A stretch of DNA of 52,500 nucleotides from Symbiodinium natans (Eukaryota > Sar > Dinophyceae > Suessiales > Symbiodiniaceae), in contig CAJNDS010000716.1 of assembly GCA_905221605.1 (NCBI GenBank), forward strand, positions 1 to 52,500, read 5' to 3'. Position 1 is the first letter of the stretch; the number at the start of each line of letters is the position of its first letter. The notes under the pieces are model-generated. The model did not search any database. It was given only the letters and a program-made list of their open reading frames with translations, and was not told the DNA's origin. A program made the translations under genes and the position numbers. This document shows, piece by piece, positions 9,475-18,688 of this stretch.

Positions 9475-9841
9475 GCAAGTCGACTACAAAGTACCCAAAC
9501 TCAGACCCCATACAATAGTCGAACTTGTTTAGGGTTTAGGGTCTAGGGCACTCAGTCAGGAGTTCAACAAAGGGCTTTAGGTTGCTGGGACAGCATGGTG
9601 TAGTTGGGATTGAACCCCGGGGAGAGTGATCGCATTGTCTGCTCGACGAGAATCTTCTCCTTGGTGGACTCAAACTTGTTTTGTGCCAGTGTGGGTTTCG
9701 AGGGGCACTCTACACACAACACAACACTTCACTTTGCTAGGCATCTCTCCTCCAACACTTTAGCTGCAGAAGTCAAGGGAGTTGAAGCTTCGGTGTCTGA
9801 CAATACAAGCCTGAGTCACTGCTCCTCACCACCTCGAAAAT

Positions 9842-9906
9842 ACCCTAAACCCGAAACCCAGGGTTTAAACCCTAAACCCTAAACCCTATACCCTAAACCC
9901 TAAACC
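9842..9906 (-). repeat. Telomere-like array (CCCTAAA)n
   Basis: Several CCCTAAA units with a CCCTATA variant, opposite in orientation to the arrays around the LINE. Confidence 0.85.
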
Positions 9907-10081
9907 TGTCCTACGTGGCTTAAGCTCCCATGCCAGCTCCTTGAAGCCTTTCGGAAGTCAAGCCTCGGCTGCATTTGCACCCCCAAAACCCCCGGAACAC
10001 CCCCAACTGAACCCTAAGCCCCCCAAAACCGCAAAATTGCTGGTTCAAGGTCTACTCTATAGGCAGGTGGTAACAGAAACC

Positions 10082-10117
10082 CTTAAACCCCTCCCTAAAC
10101 CCTAAACCCTAAACCCC
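10082..10117 (-). repeat. Short telomere-like array (CCCTAAA)n
   Basis: Three to four units, partly degenerate. Confidence 0.8.
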
Positions 10118-10744
10118 CGTAAGCAGGTGTCTTTTTGGAACAAAGCGGAGCAGCGGCTACTCCTTGCGGCTTTAGCCCCTCGGTTGAGTCAGGGCCCTCG
10201 TGGCTTCACAGCTTACATCCTATATAAGAGGGCTTTGGGTTTAGGTTATAGGGTTAGGAGTTTAGGGTCGGAGAAAACCTATAGAACAAAAATATTTGGG
10301 TTTAAGGCCTTGAGCCATTCAAAAGGTGGCAGGGCTCAGGAAACCTCAGCTGCCTTTTTTCTTAGTGCGTAGGCACGAGACCAAGAGAGATGCGCCTGGT
10401 GAGGTCATGATCGGGCTCACGTCTTACCTGATCGCCAATGATCTCCATTGGGCACAATCCGACGTGAGCTGGCAGCGAGCACTAGGGTTTAGACAGCGAC
10501 CACGAGGGCTAAAGGTCTGTTTCCGGGTGCGCTCTGACGGAAACTTAACCTTGAGGGCTGTGGCCCACTGTAAAGGGGACCCTACATGTTGACCCACGCG
10601 CTGGATCTGGGCGAACCACTGCAAAGCTTGGAATTTGGGGACTCAGGCTTCAGGATAATGATCTCCCAGGTTTTCCGTAGCTTGCTTGGCAGCTGAGAGT
10701 GCTGTGTTCAGGTTCCCTCCTTTCTTTCCCCACGTGGCAGAGAA

Positions 10745-10844
10745 CTACTATTTGCTTCAGAACGCCAATAATCATCCCTACTATTTTGCCCTTATAAGGA
10801 GTAATCTTTTCTATTTTTTGGGGGGGTTCTGAAGCAAATAGTAG
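10745..10844. mobile_element. MITE-like element, 19-nt perfect terminal inverted repeats
   Basis: CTACTATTTGCTTCAGAAC at 10745-10763 is the exact reverse complement of 10826-10844. The element is 100 bp with no coding capacity. The bases on both sides are AGAA (10741-10744 and 10845-10848), which looks like a 4-bp target-site duplication. The transposase superfamily is not identified. Confidence 0.65.
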
Positions 10845-11256
10845 AGAAGGCCGCACAAATGTCCTTGGGATCGATCCTTGAAAAGGTGTCTCAACAGATA
10901 CTCATCTTCTTGATCTGTGGCATGGCCAGCGCCACTTGGACTTGGGAGGCCCCAACCAACACTTAGGTTTTTGCAGATCCTTTTTGCTAAGGAGAGGAGA
11001 GGAGGGTTCTCTCCAGTGATCCTATATAGTGACACCCACGTCCTCACATAGGGGTGCATTAGACAGCAGTCGGAGTTCAAATAGGTCCCTAAATACTCCC
11101 CCCCAAGAAAAATCAATCAATCGGCGGATCTGTTTGCCTTTTAGAGGGTCAGGGAATCTCTGTGGGGACCATGGCGCGCGGCCTTGTGTTGGGCATCCAC
11201 TCCTAAACCCTATAAACCCCAAACAATCATCGGATCCAGCTAACACACTAATCCCG

Positions 11257-11558
11257 AAACCCTAAACCCTATAAACCCTATAAACCCTATAAACCCTATA
11301 AACCCTATAAACCCTATAAACCCTATAAACCCTATAAACCCTATAAACCCTATAAACCCTATAAACCCTATAAACCCTATAAACCCTATAAACCCTATAA
11401 ACCCCATAAACCCTATAAACCCTATAAACCCTATAAACCCTATAAACCCTATAAACCCTAAACCCTATAAACCCTAAACCTTAAACCCTAAACCCTAAAG
11501 CCTAAACCCTATAAACACTAAACCCTAAACCCTATATAAACCCTAACCCTAAACCCTG
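11257..11558 (-). repeat. 9-nt variant array (CCCTATAAA)n with CCCTAAA edges
   Basis: Roughly two dozen nearly perfect 9-nt units, flanked by normal 7-nt CCCTAAA units on both sides. The 9-mer is the telomere unit with TA inserted. A second, more degenerate tract of the same unit is at 29513-29627. Confidence 0.95.
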
Positions 11559-13212
11559 CCGAAGCGGACTTTGGGGCCCCCGACGAGCTGTTTTCTGTCT
11601 GTCAATAGAAAATAGCTCAAGTCTCCGCATGGTTGGTTCTACGACTTGCGCCTTACGCTTCCTCAACCATTCTCAGCACTAGAGCCCTAAACCCCCTTGA
11701 GCCCCCTAGACCAAGCCAAAAACCCTTCCCCCCCCCTCCCCCACAAAAAAAAAATGCAAAAAGGCCCCCGAAAGCCCAGGGCACCTGTATGGTGATGATG
11801 CTCTTCGTCGCTCGCGCCTTCTACGTGGAGCGATGCAAAGCTTCCGAGGAGGATCTCCTGTGCAACTACTGGCTTGGGTCTTGAGCTTTTAGGGCACTGC
11901 AGCACCTTGCATAGGATCTGTAGTAGCATCTTTGGACCCAAGTCAAGTCAGAATGCTATGAAAACGCAGCTGTTGATGTGTCGGACAAAGGGGGGGGGGG
12001 TGCAGCAAGCGTCGAAACTCTTGCGACTCCAATCCCAAAGCCCTCACCTTCTCAAACAGGGCCCCTTCGACTCGTTGCACCAAAGCCTTGTAGGGTTGGT
12101 CTTTGTGTGATCTGGGGGAGATTGAAGTCTTGCTATATGACAGTCAAACCACAAGTGGCGCTCCCCTTGATACCTCGACGTGGGTAGTTCTAGTGAGGGT
12201 CTTCTTTGAGGTCCTTTTATACAAAGTGCCATATTCTAGCGGGGACCCAACAAGGTACTCGTACCAGAATTTGGGGAACCCACATGATCACCAAAGAAAG
12301 GGGAAGACACTGCATCCTCAGGAGACGGTGAAAGGGCAGACTGGCAGAGGTCCGGCCTAGGCAGCGGATTCAGGCATTCTTAGAAGCCGTGCGCCCAGGT
12401 AGAACAGCACGTGAGGCTCGAAATATACGAGCTACTTGTCACGTTGTTCAAAGACTATCAATCAGAATGCACAACAGCGTTTGATCTTTCTTAAGCCGTC
12501 TACCTGCAGTGCTTTTCCTGCGGAAGCCCGAATCCTCGGAAGTGACACGAGTTGTCCAGGCTCGCGTAACTGCAAGACCCGCCCTCACATCAGATTGAGC
12601 TGCTAAGCGCTGCCACATGACAGACCAGCACCCAAAGCCCAGTAGTATACTAGGTAGGCCCTTGGGACGTTTTGTATTTTCCCTTATTGGGTTGAAGAGG
12701 ATCATATTTAGGAATATTTTTCCGAGGGGTTTAGGTTTAAGGGCCATCCTAGTATAAACTTCGGCTTCTGCAGTCACTGCGCTCCATTGAGCTGCCAGCG
12801 ATCGTGCAGTGAATTGGGGCACGTTCTGGGCAGACATAGAGCACTCTACCATCCCACAAAGAGCGGCGCAAACTCAGTTGAGCTGGGCAAGAAAATGAGC
12901 CACGGAGAGTCGAGTTCTCAGGCTGCTTTGCAGGATCTTCATTGCGGCTATAACTCACAGATGAAGTATGCAGAAAAGTTCAGATTTTGGGGATCAGCAG
13001 CAAGGGATTTAGAGAAGAGTCGTTCCGTTGTCTTGGCTTAAGTTTGCTTGGGGGCGTTGAAGTTGAGTGCCCTTGCTCCACAAAAAAAGCACGTTGAAGG
13101 CCTGCCTGCGTCCAAAGGTCCGAACGAAGTCCCAGGGCACAAGTGCACTCACTTCAAACGCCCCTTCTTTTCAACAGAGGGGTTGTTGCACATCTTTTTT
13201 TCATCATGCGCG
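11559..13212. other. Mostly non-coding; one exon-like stretch
   Basis: At about 11787-11878 (+) there is an open segment whose translation contains LFVARAFYVERCKASEEDLL, preceded by CCCAG and followed by GG then GTCTTG. It looks more protein-like than its surroundings but has no identified partner exon. The rest shows no recognisable gene; a G run lies at about 11990-12000. Confidence 0.3.
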
Positions 13213-13256
13213 AGGGTTTAGGGTTTAGGGCCTAGGGTTTAGGGCTTAGGGTTTAT
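13213..13256 (+). repeat. Telomere-like array (TTTAGGG)n, degenerate
   Basis: TTTAGGG units with GGGCCTA and GGGCTTA variants. Confidence 0.8.
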
Positions 13257-13553
13257 AACTCTGGTTCTGAAGGGCAGGTCTATGAGATGACGTCCAGAAA
13301 TGCCTGTGCATGGTTTGAGTCTCAAGGACGAGGGTGACCTGACAAGTCTGGTTCACTTCAAGTTGCAGTCCACAAGAGATCTGCAATCCTCACGCTTGGA
13401 CAGTTGAGGATGCAATGGGCAGTCTGAACCTCTGCTGCAGGCCATCAGCGTGATTATTTCGGCCAGCTACGGCGTGCTGAGGCGCATTTCGGTGTTCCAT
13501 GGTGTGAGGTAGAGTGCCTTGATGTGCCGGTTGGGCTTGGAATCTGGGCGCAG

Positions 13554-13643
13554 GCGATTTTCGCAGTTGTGAACGAACGGAAACTCGACCTCTCCTTGCA
13601 GCACATGCCAGCAGATGGCAGCTGGTTGCTTGCACTTGTTTCA
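13554..13643 (+). CDS. Candidate exon of duplicated gene, copy A
   Basis: Thirty codons after a CAG, beginning AIFAVVNERKLDLSL. It aligns without gaps to 34586-34675 (VIFAFVTEWELDRGL), with 13 of 30 residues identical (I-F-A, E, L-D, P, G, W-L-L among them). The absence of indels between diverged copies supports coding. No family recognised. Confidence 0.4.
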
Positions 13644-13662
13644 TTCCAAAAGCCCGAAAGTT

Positions 13663-13690
13663 ACCCTAAATCCTAAACCCTAAACCCGAA
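13663..13690 (-). repeat. Short telomere-like array (CCCTAAA)n
   Basis: About three units just downstream of the exon-like segment. Confidence 0.7.
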
Positions 13691-14246
13691 AACCTAAAGT
13701 TACACTAATACACCACAGATGATTGCATCAGTTCATCGCTGGCGTGCTCCTTCTTCAGTCCCCGCGGCCAAAATCTGGCAGCTAGAGCTGTATGTACAGC
13801 CTCCATAGAAGAGAGATGAAGTGATGAAGTGGATGCGCAGATCGAAAGAAACGGTGAGGTTTGCAAGTATGGCATCGTGTCCATCATCAGCATAGGTTTT
13901 GTAAGTTAAACTGCCATGAACATCTGAACTAGGCCGTACAAGGCATCGCAGTGCATACGGTTCCCTGCAAGAGGGACTTGCGACAGCGACTAGCGGGATG
14001 GCACGTCTTCACCGGCAGTTGTCCATTTAGGGTTTAGGGTTCAGGTTGATCCATGGTCCATTTCTGAGGACGGTTGGGGGAAAGGCAGTGACAAGGCTTG
14101 TGACTGGAGCCCGTAGTCAAGCTTCAGAATGCTTCAGATGGTTTACTTTCAGTTTCCCTAAAACACTGGCTGCTGTACAGCAGATAGCACCTTCCGGAAG
14201 CTGTATGCTCTACTCCCTGCTCGGTCTACTGGACTGTTCTCGGCTT

Positions 14247-14260
14247 GCAGCCATTTTGGC
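14247..14260 (+). other. Spliced-leader-like segment, copy A
   Basis: GCAGCCATTTTGGC, the divergent counterpart of the spliced-leader-like words at 35646-35660 and 50443-50458 in copies B and C. Confidence 0.3.
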
Positions 14261-14338
14261 ATTCCTTACCTGCCCTGTAAGCCGTGCTGGAAGCCCGGCA
14301 ACCTGGATTTGGTTCCGGCCTGGGGCCCGTCATGCAGT

Positions 14339-14372
14339 GGGGTTTAGGGTTTAGGGTTTAGGGTTTAGGGTT
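14339..14372 (+). repeat. Telomere-like array (TTTAGGG)n
   Basis: Four to five units. Confidence 0.85.
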
Positions 14373-14856
14373 CAGTGCAGAGTCATAAACAGCACAGCCA
14401 AGGGAATTGTAGCCTTTGATTTCCATTGTGCGTGCTAGCGGAATGTGGCTGTTCCACACCATGCACCATGGTTCTGGGCTTGCTGCCTTCTCCATGCATA
14501 TGGCAAGGGGCATGTTCTGCTCCTGCATGTGTTGGTCTACCTTGTTATGTACCGGCTCCCAGTTATAGCCCCTTGATGATGTGAGCCTCATGCCCGTCTA
14601 CCAGGCCTCTTCGTCTCGCTCAGTTTTTGTTCACGGGCTTCAGTTGCCTGCAAATTCGAGAGCTGCACATGGCCCTTGAGGTCTGCCTGCGGAGGCATCG
14701 GATGCAGCCACCTTTCTCCGATGTGGTGCCTCAGGCGCGCTGCCACGGCTCGTGTTTTCCCAGCCTTGTTGTGGGGTTGTTAGATCTTGGGTTAGATTCT
14801 GGGTCAATGGTGCTCCCACGCCCTCCCCGGTGTCCGGCCGGGGTTGTTGTTGCCAG

Positions 14857-14925
14857 GTCAGCCTGCCGGGAGTGCCGAGCGGCACGGAACCAGCAAAGGC
14901 ACAGGAGGCACTTCAGTACAACCAG
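14857..14925 (+). CDS. Exon of duplicated unknown gene, copy A
   Basis: Twenty-three codons after TTGCCAG, translating VSLPGVPSGTEPAKAQEAL and ending YNQ. Copy C has the same exon at 51201-51269 (VSLPGVPNGTEPAEALEAL...YNQ) with no indels. In copy A the exon is followed at once by a telomere-like tract that copy C lacks. Function unknown. Confidence 0.45.
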
Positions 14926-14981
14926 GGTTTAGGGTTTATAAATAGGGTTTAGGGTTAGGGTTTTAGGATTTCGGGTTTAAG
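14926..14981 (+). repeat. Telomere-like insertion relative to copy C
   Basis: Fifty-six bases of TTTAGGG and variants separate AACCAG from TGTGCACCCC. In copy C the same flanks are contiguous (AACCAG at 51264-51269, then TGCGCAACC). The tract is therefore an insertion here or a clean loss there. Confidence 0.8.
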
Positions 14982-15142
14982 TGTGCACCCCCTTGTTGTA
15001 TGGTTCGTGTACCACTTTGTTGCTGCCGCCTTCACCCGGAGTGAACACACAGCTTGCCTGCACTTGGGAGGTGGGGCCGCGCCATCCCGTAGCTGGATTG
15101 CGTGGCTCCTCGTTGAAGCCTCAGTTCTGGGAAGAAGTGAGG

Positions 15143-15260
15143 ATTTACGAAGATTGGGGACCCCTAATATAGACCCCAAATAAGAGGATTCCCTACTTAA
15201 AAGTATAATATGGACCCCACTAAGGTACCTCTAATTTCAGAAACCCCCCAGTGCTGTGGG
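15143..15260. other. Insertion-like segment absent from copy C
   Basis: Sequence on either side aligns to copy C at about 51410-51440, but this stretch of roughly 115 bp (GGGGACCCC, TATAGACCCC) has no counterpart there. No clear terminal inverted repeat was seen. The boundaries are approximate. Confidence 0.4.
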
Positions 15261-15410
15261 TGCGAGGTTTGTGGGCTTGTTCGAACCTTGCACCGAGCAG
15301 GTCGAACCATGAAAAGCCTCACGAAGATGAGAGCAAGACGAGCAAGACGGGCAGACGCCGGCCGAGTGTGCTAGGCGCCTTTGCAGCGAAGTACTTTTGA
15401 CTGCCAGTGT

Positions 15411-15442
15411 CTGTCTCTCTCTCTCTCTCTCTCTGTCTCTCT
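15411..15442 (+). repeat. (CT)n microsatellite
   Basis: CT dinucleotides with a single G interruption. Confidence 0.9.
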
Positions 15443-15513
15443 GTGCGCGCGCTTGCCTCCTCATTTCTGGTGCTTTGAGGGTGTTTGCTTTTCTGCCCAG
15501 TCCTTCGAAGCAG

Positions 15514-15937
15514 GTCAGATGGCCCAAGCGATGCGAGACCTCTTTTACATCCGTACCCAGGCCGCCAACATCTGTGCACCAGAAAAAGAAGAAGCAGCAA
15601 CAAGAACATAGCGAGAGTTAGTTGCATGCAGGTCCAGCATCTCGAGACGCTGGTACAGGACGTTCCTCAGGGCACGTTTCGGACCAGTCATCTGCAAGTA
15701 AGAGTCCAACGAAGAAAATCACTACGTGTTGCTGCTCGTGCTGTGCATCATGAAGACTACCACTACACTACCATCTTCATATTCACTACCACATTATACT
15801 GCAGTTCTTCCACTGCCCTTTCACCGGCTGCAGTGCAGGATACGGCAGACGAGCTCGCTCCGGCCTGCGCCCGGAAACTCCAAGAGCTTACAAAGCTCCC
15901 CGAGGCCGATTGCCAAAGTACAACGCATGACATGTGA
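15514..15937 (+). CDS. Three exon-like segments of duplicated unknown gene, copy A
   Basis: Three open segments match copy C in the same order and frame. From 15514: QMAQAMRDLFYIRTQAAN against QVAQAMRDLVSIRTQADE (51663 on). From 15632: VQHLETLVQDV against VQHLETLVQAV (51770 on), with CTG/TTG and GTA/GTG synonymous changes. From 15839 to the TGA at 15935-15937: DTADELAPACARKLQELTKL against DVADELAPVCSQKLQDLTEL (52009-52113). The segments are separated by non-coding DNA and preceded by AG. The last looks helical. No family recognised; the stop suggests a terminal exon or decay. Confidence 0.4.
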
Positions 15938-16363
15938 TTCTGCCGGCCTAGGCCCCCTTAAAGTGTGTATATGGCCGCTTCAAGAGCATCCCAAGGGCTC
16001 CCTCCACTTTAAAAATACTCCAAGACGCCAGGCACTTCAGGAGGGGGATGCGTTTGGAACCGCGCGAAGCGAACATAAGCGCATACCCATCCACGAGGCA
16101 AAAAAAGCATGGAGAGGAAGGTATGCCATGGTACGTCCGCCGCCTCGCCCCCTGCGCTGCATTCGCGACGTGGAGGGACGCGAAAGTCTGAAAACGTGAA
16201 CGGGACCGAGGCGAGAATACACGCGACGCCGAGGCGAGAGCATGCGGGCCAACACCAGAAATTGCAGGAGTAGCGTTCGGAGTCTAAATCAACATGTAAT
16301 TATGCCGAAACAACCCTAAGTGGAGACGCATAATCGAGAGGAGAGAGAAGGGGAAACACATTG

Positions 16364-16369
<6 letters not shown>

Positions 16370-16404
<35 letters not shown>
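16370..16404. repeat. (TA)n microsatellite
   Basis: TATATA run interrupted by one ACATA, followed by a GC-rich GGCCGAGCCTCGGCCC hairpin-like word. Confidence 0.9.
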
Positions 16405-16577
16405 GGGCCGAGCCTCGGCCCAGTGGGCCGGCCAGTTTTCGTCGTAGGGCCTTTGCCGTATCTGCGTGCTGCCTGAGTTCTGTCTGTCTCTTCAGGACTG
16501 CACTTGGGCATTGGTTCTTGCCTTCTTGCATCTCTGCTCTGTCTTCTTGCGCGAAGTGTTGCAGGCAGGCGGTGCAG

Positions 16578-16688
16578 CGCAAACGCGCCGAATCCAAGTG
16601 CTTCGTGAGGCCAAACGATCCGTATGCAATAGAATACCTGCTGGCAGCTTTGGATGTGAAAATTTCGGGTTGGACCTTCTTTCTTTGA
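16578..16688 (+). CDS. Candidate exon, copy A downstream part
   Basis: After GGTGCAG an open segment ending in TGA at 16686-16688 contains CFVRPNDPYAIEYLLAALDV, more protein-like than the other frames. The preceding DNA (CTGCACTTGGGCATTGG near 16497) matches copy C near 52440. Function unknown. Confidence 0.3.
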   Translation, partial: RKRAESKCFVRPNDPYAIEYLLAALDVKISGWTFFL

Positions 16689-17187
16689 GCACAGTGAAGC
16701 CCGCAACCTGCAGGGTGGTGCCCGAGAGGCCTTTTAGCACGTCAAGTGGAAAGCTCTGTTTTGAGCAGCAGGAGGGATGCTAAGAGTATAAGAGTGGTGG
16801 CAGGTAGCAGTATAGGAATAGCAGTAGGAGCAGCAGGAGCAGCAGGAGTAGCAGCACTGGAGTGATCGTTGTCGTAGTAGGTAGTGGGAGCGAGTCTCTA
16901 TACCCCGAGCCTCAACACATGAATCGGACGCTACACGCCGCATGCCACCTGCTAGTTACACATACCCATCATCACAATAGTCTACGTTACTAGTAAGCTA
17001 CACAGCCTACCAAAGCGCAAGGAAATCTGTCGCCTTCTCCTGTCGCCCTGGGCCCTTGAACTCACGCGCCCCTGGAAGCCCCCCAGACCTGTTTTGGACC
17101 CAAACCTTCAAATCTCCGAAGCCCTCCCCAGCTCTGAAAAGTTTGTGATGTTATGGGGCAAGAGTATGGTATTTTGAGTCGAATCCA

Positions 17188-17301
17188 GTGCATCACGCAC
17201 TTGATTCTGACGATTCTGACAGCCTGAACCCTCCTGCACAGGACCAGGAGCGCCTTCGGAGCATGAGGGAGGCCAAGCACCGCGTCCACAAGGAAAATGT
17301 G
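17188..17301 (+). CDS. Candidate charged exon
   Basis: Open segment translating QDQERLRSMREAKHRVHKEN and ending GTG followed by GTTACT, a possible GT donor. It is helical and charged in character. No partner exon or family identified. Confidence 0.3.
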
Positions 17302-17780
17302 GTTACTACACATTCTTCCGGAGAGGAGTACATCTCAACAGCATTGCTGTTGGGGTTTGGGGGGGGGGCGCACTGAAAGCTGGCCCAGTGGCAGGACGAG
17401 AAGACTTCGGGCGAGAAGGCGCAGGCTGTCTCGGTGTTTAGGGTTTAGGAAGCACAACATATCAGCGCCGCGTGGCATCACTCATGCACTTTCGCTAACT
17501 AGATGTCGCAGGGATTCATGTGGCATGGGCTCTTAATGGATCATTGTGGGCGGTGTTGTACACATTGGCATTCAAGTCTTCTGTCCTGACCCTGTGGTTG
17601 CAGTATCTGCAGTTAGAGTGGGAAATGGGCCGCTTCTTGCATCCTATAGGCCTTGTTTCATTTTGTGCGGAAATCGCAGTACCCAGAGCTCGCGTGGCTC
17701 ATATTCCTTTGCATATGAGTGCCCTTTGGAAGCCCTTCCCATGCGGTCTGCGCCACTATCCTGCGCCCAATGCACCCTGT

Positions 17781-17833
17781 GACCGGCAGGATGTTCAGGC
17801 GATTCGGTCTGCTGCCGCGGAGACCTTGCTCAA
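17781..17833 (+). CDS. Coding-like core of the array unit (first of 14 copies)
   Basis: In every unit the anchor starts an open segment translating QDVQAIRSAAAETLLK (unit 13 has a frame-breaking deletion). Differences among copies in this segment are mostly synonymous (GTG/GTT, CGT/CGG, GCC/GCA, GCG/GCA, GAG/GAA, CTC/CTG); one is not (ACC/ATC). AAG is followed by GTGG, or by GCGG in units 2 and 8, which would fit GT or GC donors. A second conserved frame about 100 nt downstream reads AGREAAKDGRLEE. No family recognised. In unit 1 this core lies in a 120-codon open frame (17520-17882). Confidence 0.35.
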
Positions 17834-17869
17834 GGTGGAGCTGGTCATGTTGGTTTGTCGTCCATGTTT

Positions 17870-17913
17870 CCCTAAACCCTAAACCCTCAACCCTAAACCC
17901 TAAACCCTAAACC
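17870..17913 (-). repeat. Telomere-like insertion inside array unit 1
   Basis: CCCTAAA units (one CCCTCAA) lie between GTTTGTCGTCCATG and CGAG...ATTAGGAGAG. The other 13 units lack them at this place, so the tract is private to unit 1. Confidence 0.8.
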
Positions 17914-18664
17914 GCCCGAGTATGCCATTAGGAGAGGCATGGAGAGACAGGGAGAGACCGCCGGTCGGGAGGCTGCGAGAGACGGCAGACTGGAAGAGGT
18001 GCCAACATGTACACGACTTTGTGCGCGTGTGCCGTTGGGTCGCTCTACTTACAAGGTGACTCGGGGTTGTGTTGGGTAACGGTTCGGCTGTAGGAATTCC
18101 AGAGCTCCACGGTTCTATGATCCAGCGGCGCCCTCAAAGCCGTTTAATAGATCTTTGGCCAAGCCGCAATTTGAAAGTGAGACCGCCAGGCACTCTCCAG
18201 CCCAAGCCTCAGCCCCGCAAGAGAACAAACTCAGGGTCGGGATCTGACGGGCGAAGCGACTTTGAGGGGCAAAGGCTGAGGCAGTTTGGTTTTGGATATG
18301 TACCCAGGTTCACAAGGTTCACGCTCACAGTTTCGGTTCGTCAAGAGCCACAACCCAAGAACATGCAGCCTCGACATCAGCCTGGGCATTCAGCTTCGAC
18401 ATCGTCCAACCTTCCCACTGCGCATCCTGGGCACGGATACCTCGGGCGGGTTCCGTGCGATATCGGTATCAAGCATCATATGGATGAGATGAACGACTTT
18501 GATAGTGTCCAACACCCATAGCGTCCATCTAAGCCGATTCCAGTGTTAAGGCACCAAGTCCGGCGACAAGGCGCGTGGGCGACGTTTGCATCTTCGGGCG
18601 ACGTAAGCTGGGTTTGCCATTTGGTGTCATTCTTGTAACACTATAATGTAGAGAGAGCTTTTAC

Positions 18665-18688
18665 AGAGAGAGAGAGAGAGAGAGAGAG
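18665..18688 (+). repeat. (GA)n microsatellite
   Basis: About 12 GA units between array units 1 and 2. Confidence 0.9.
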
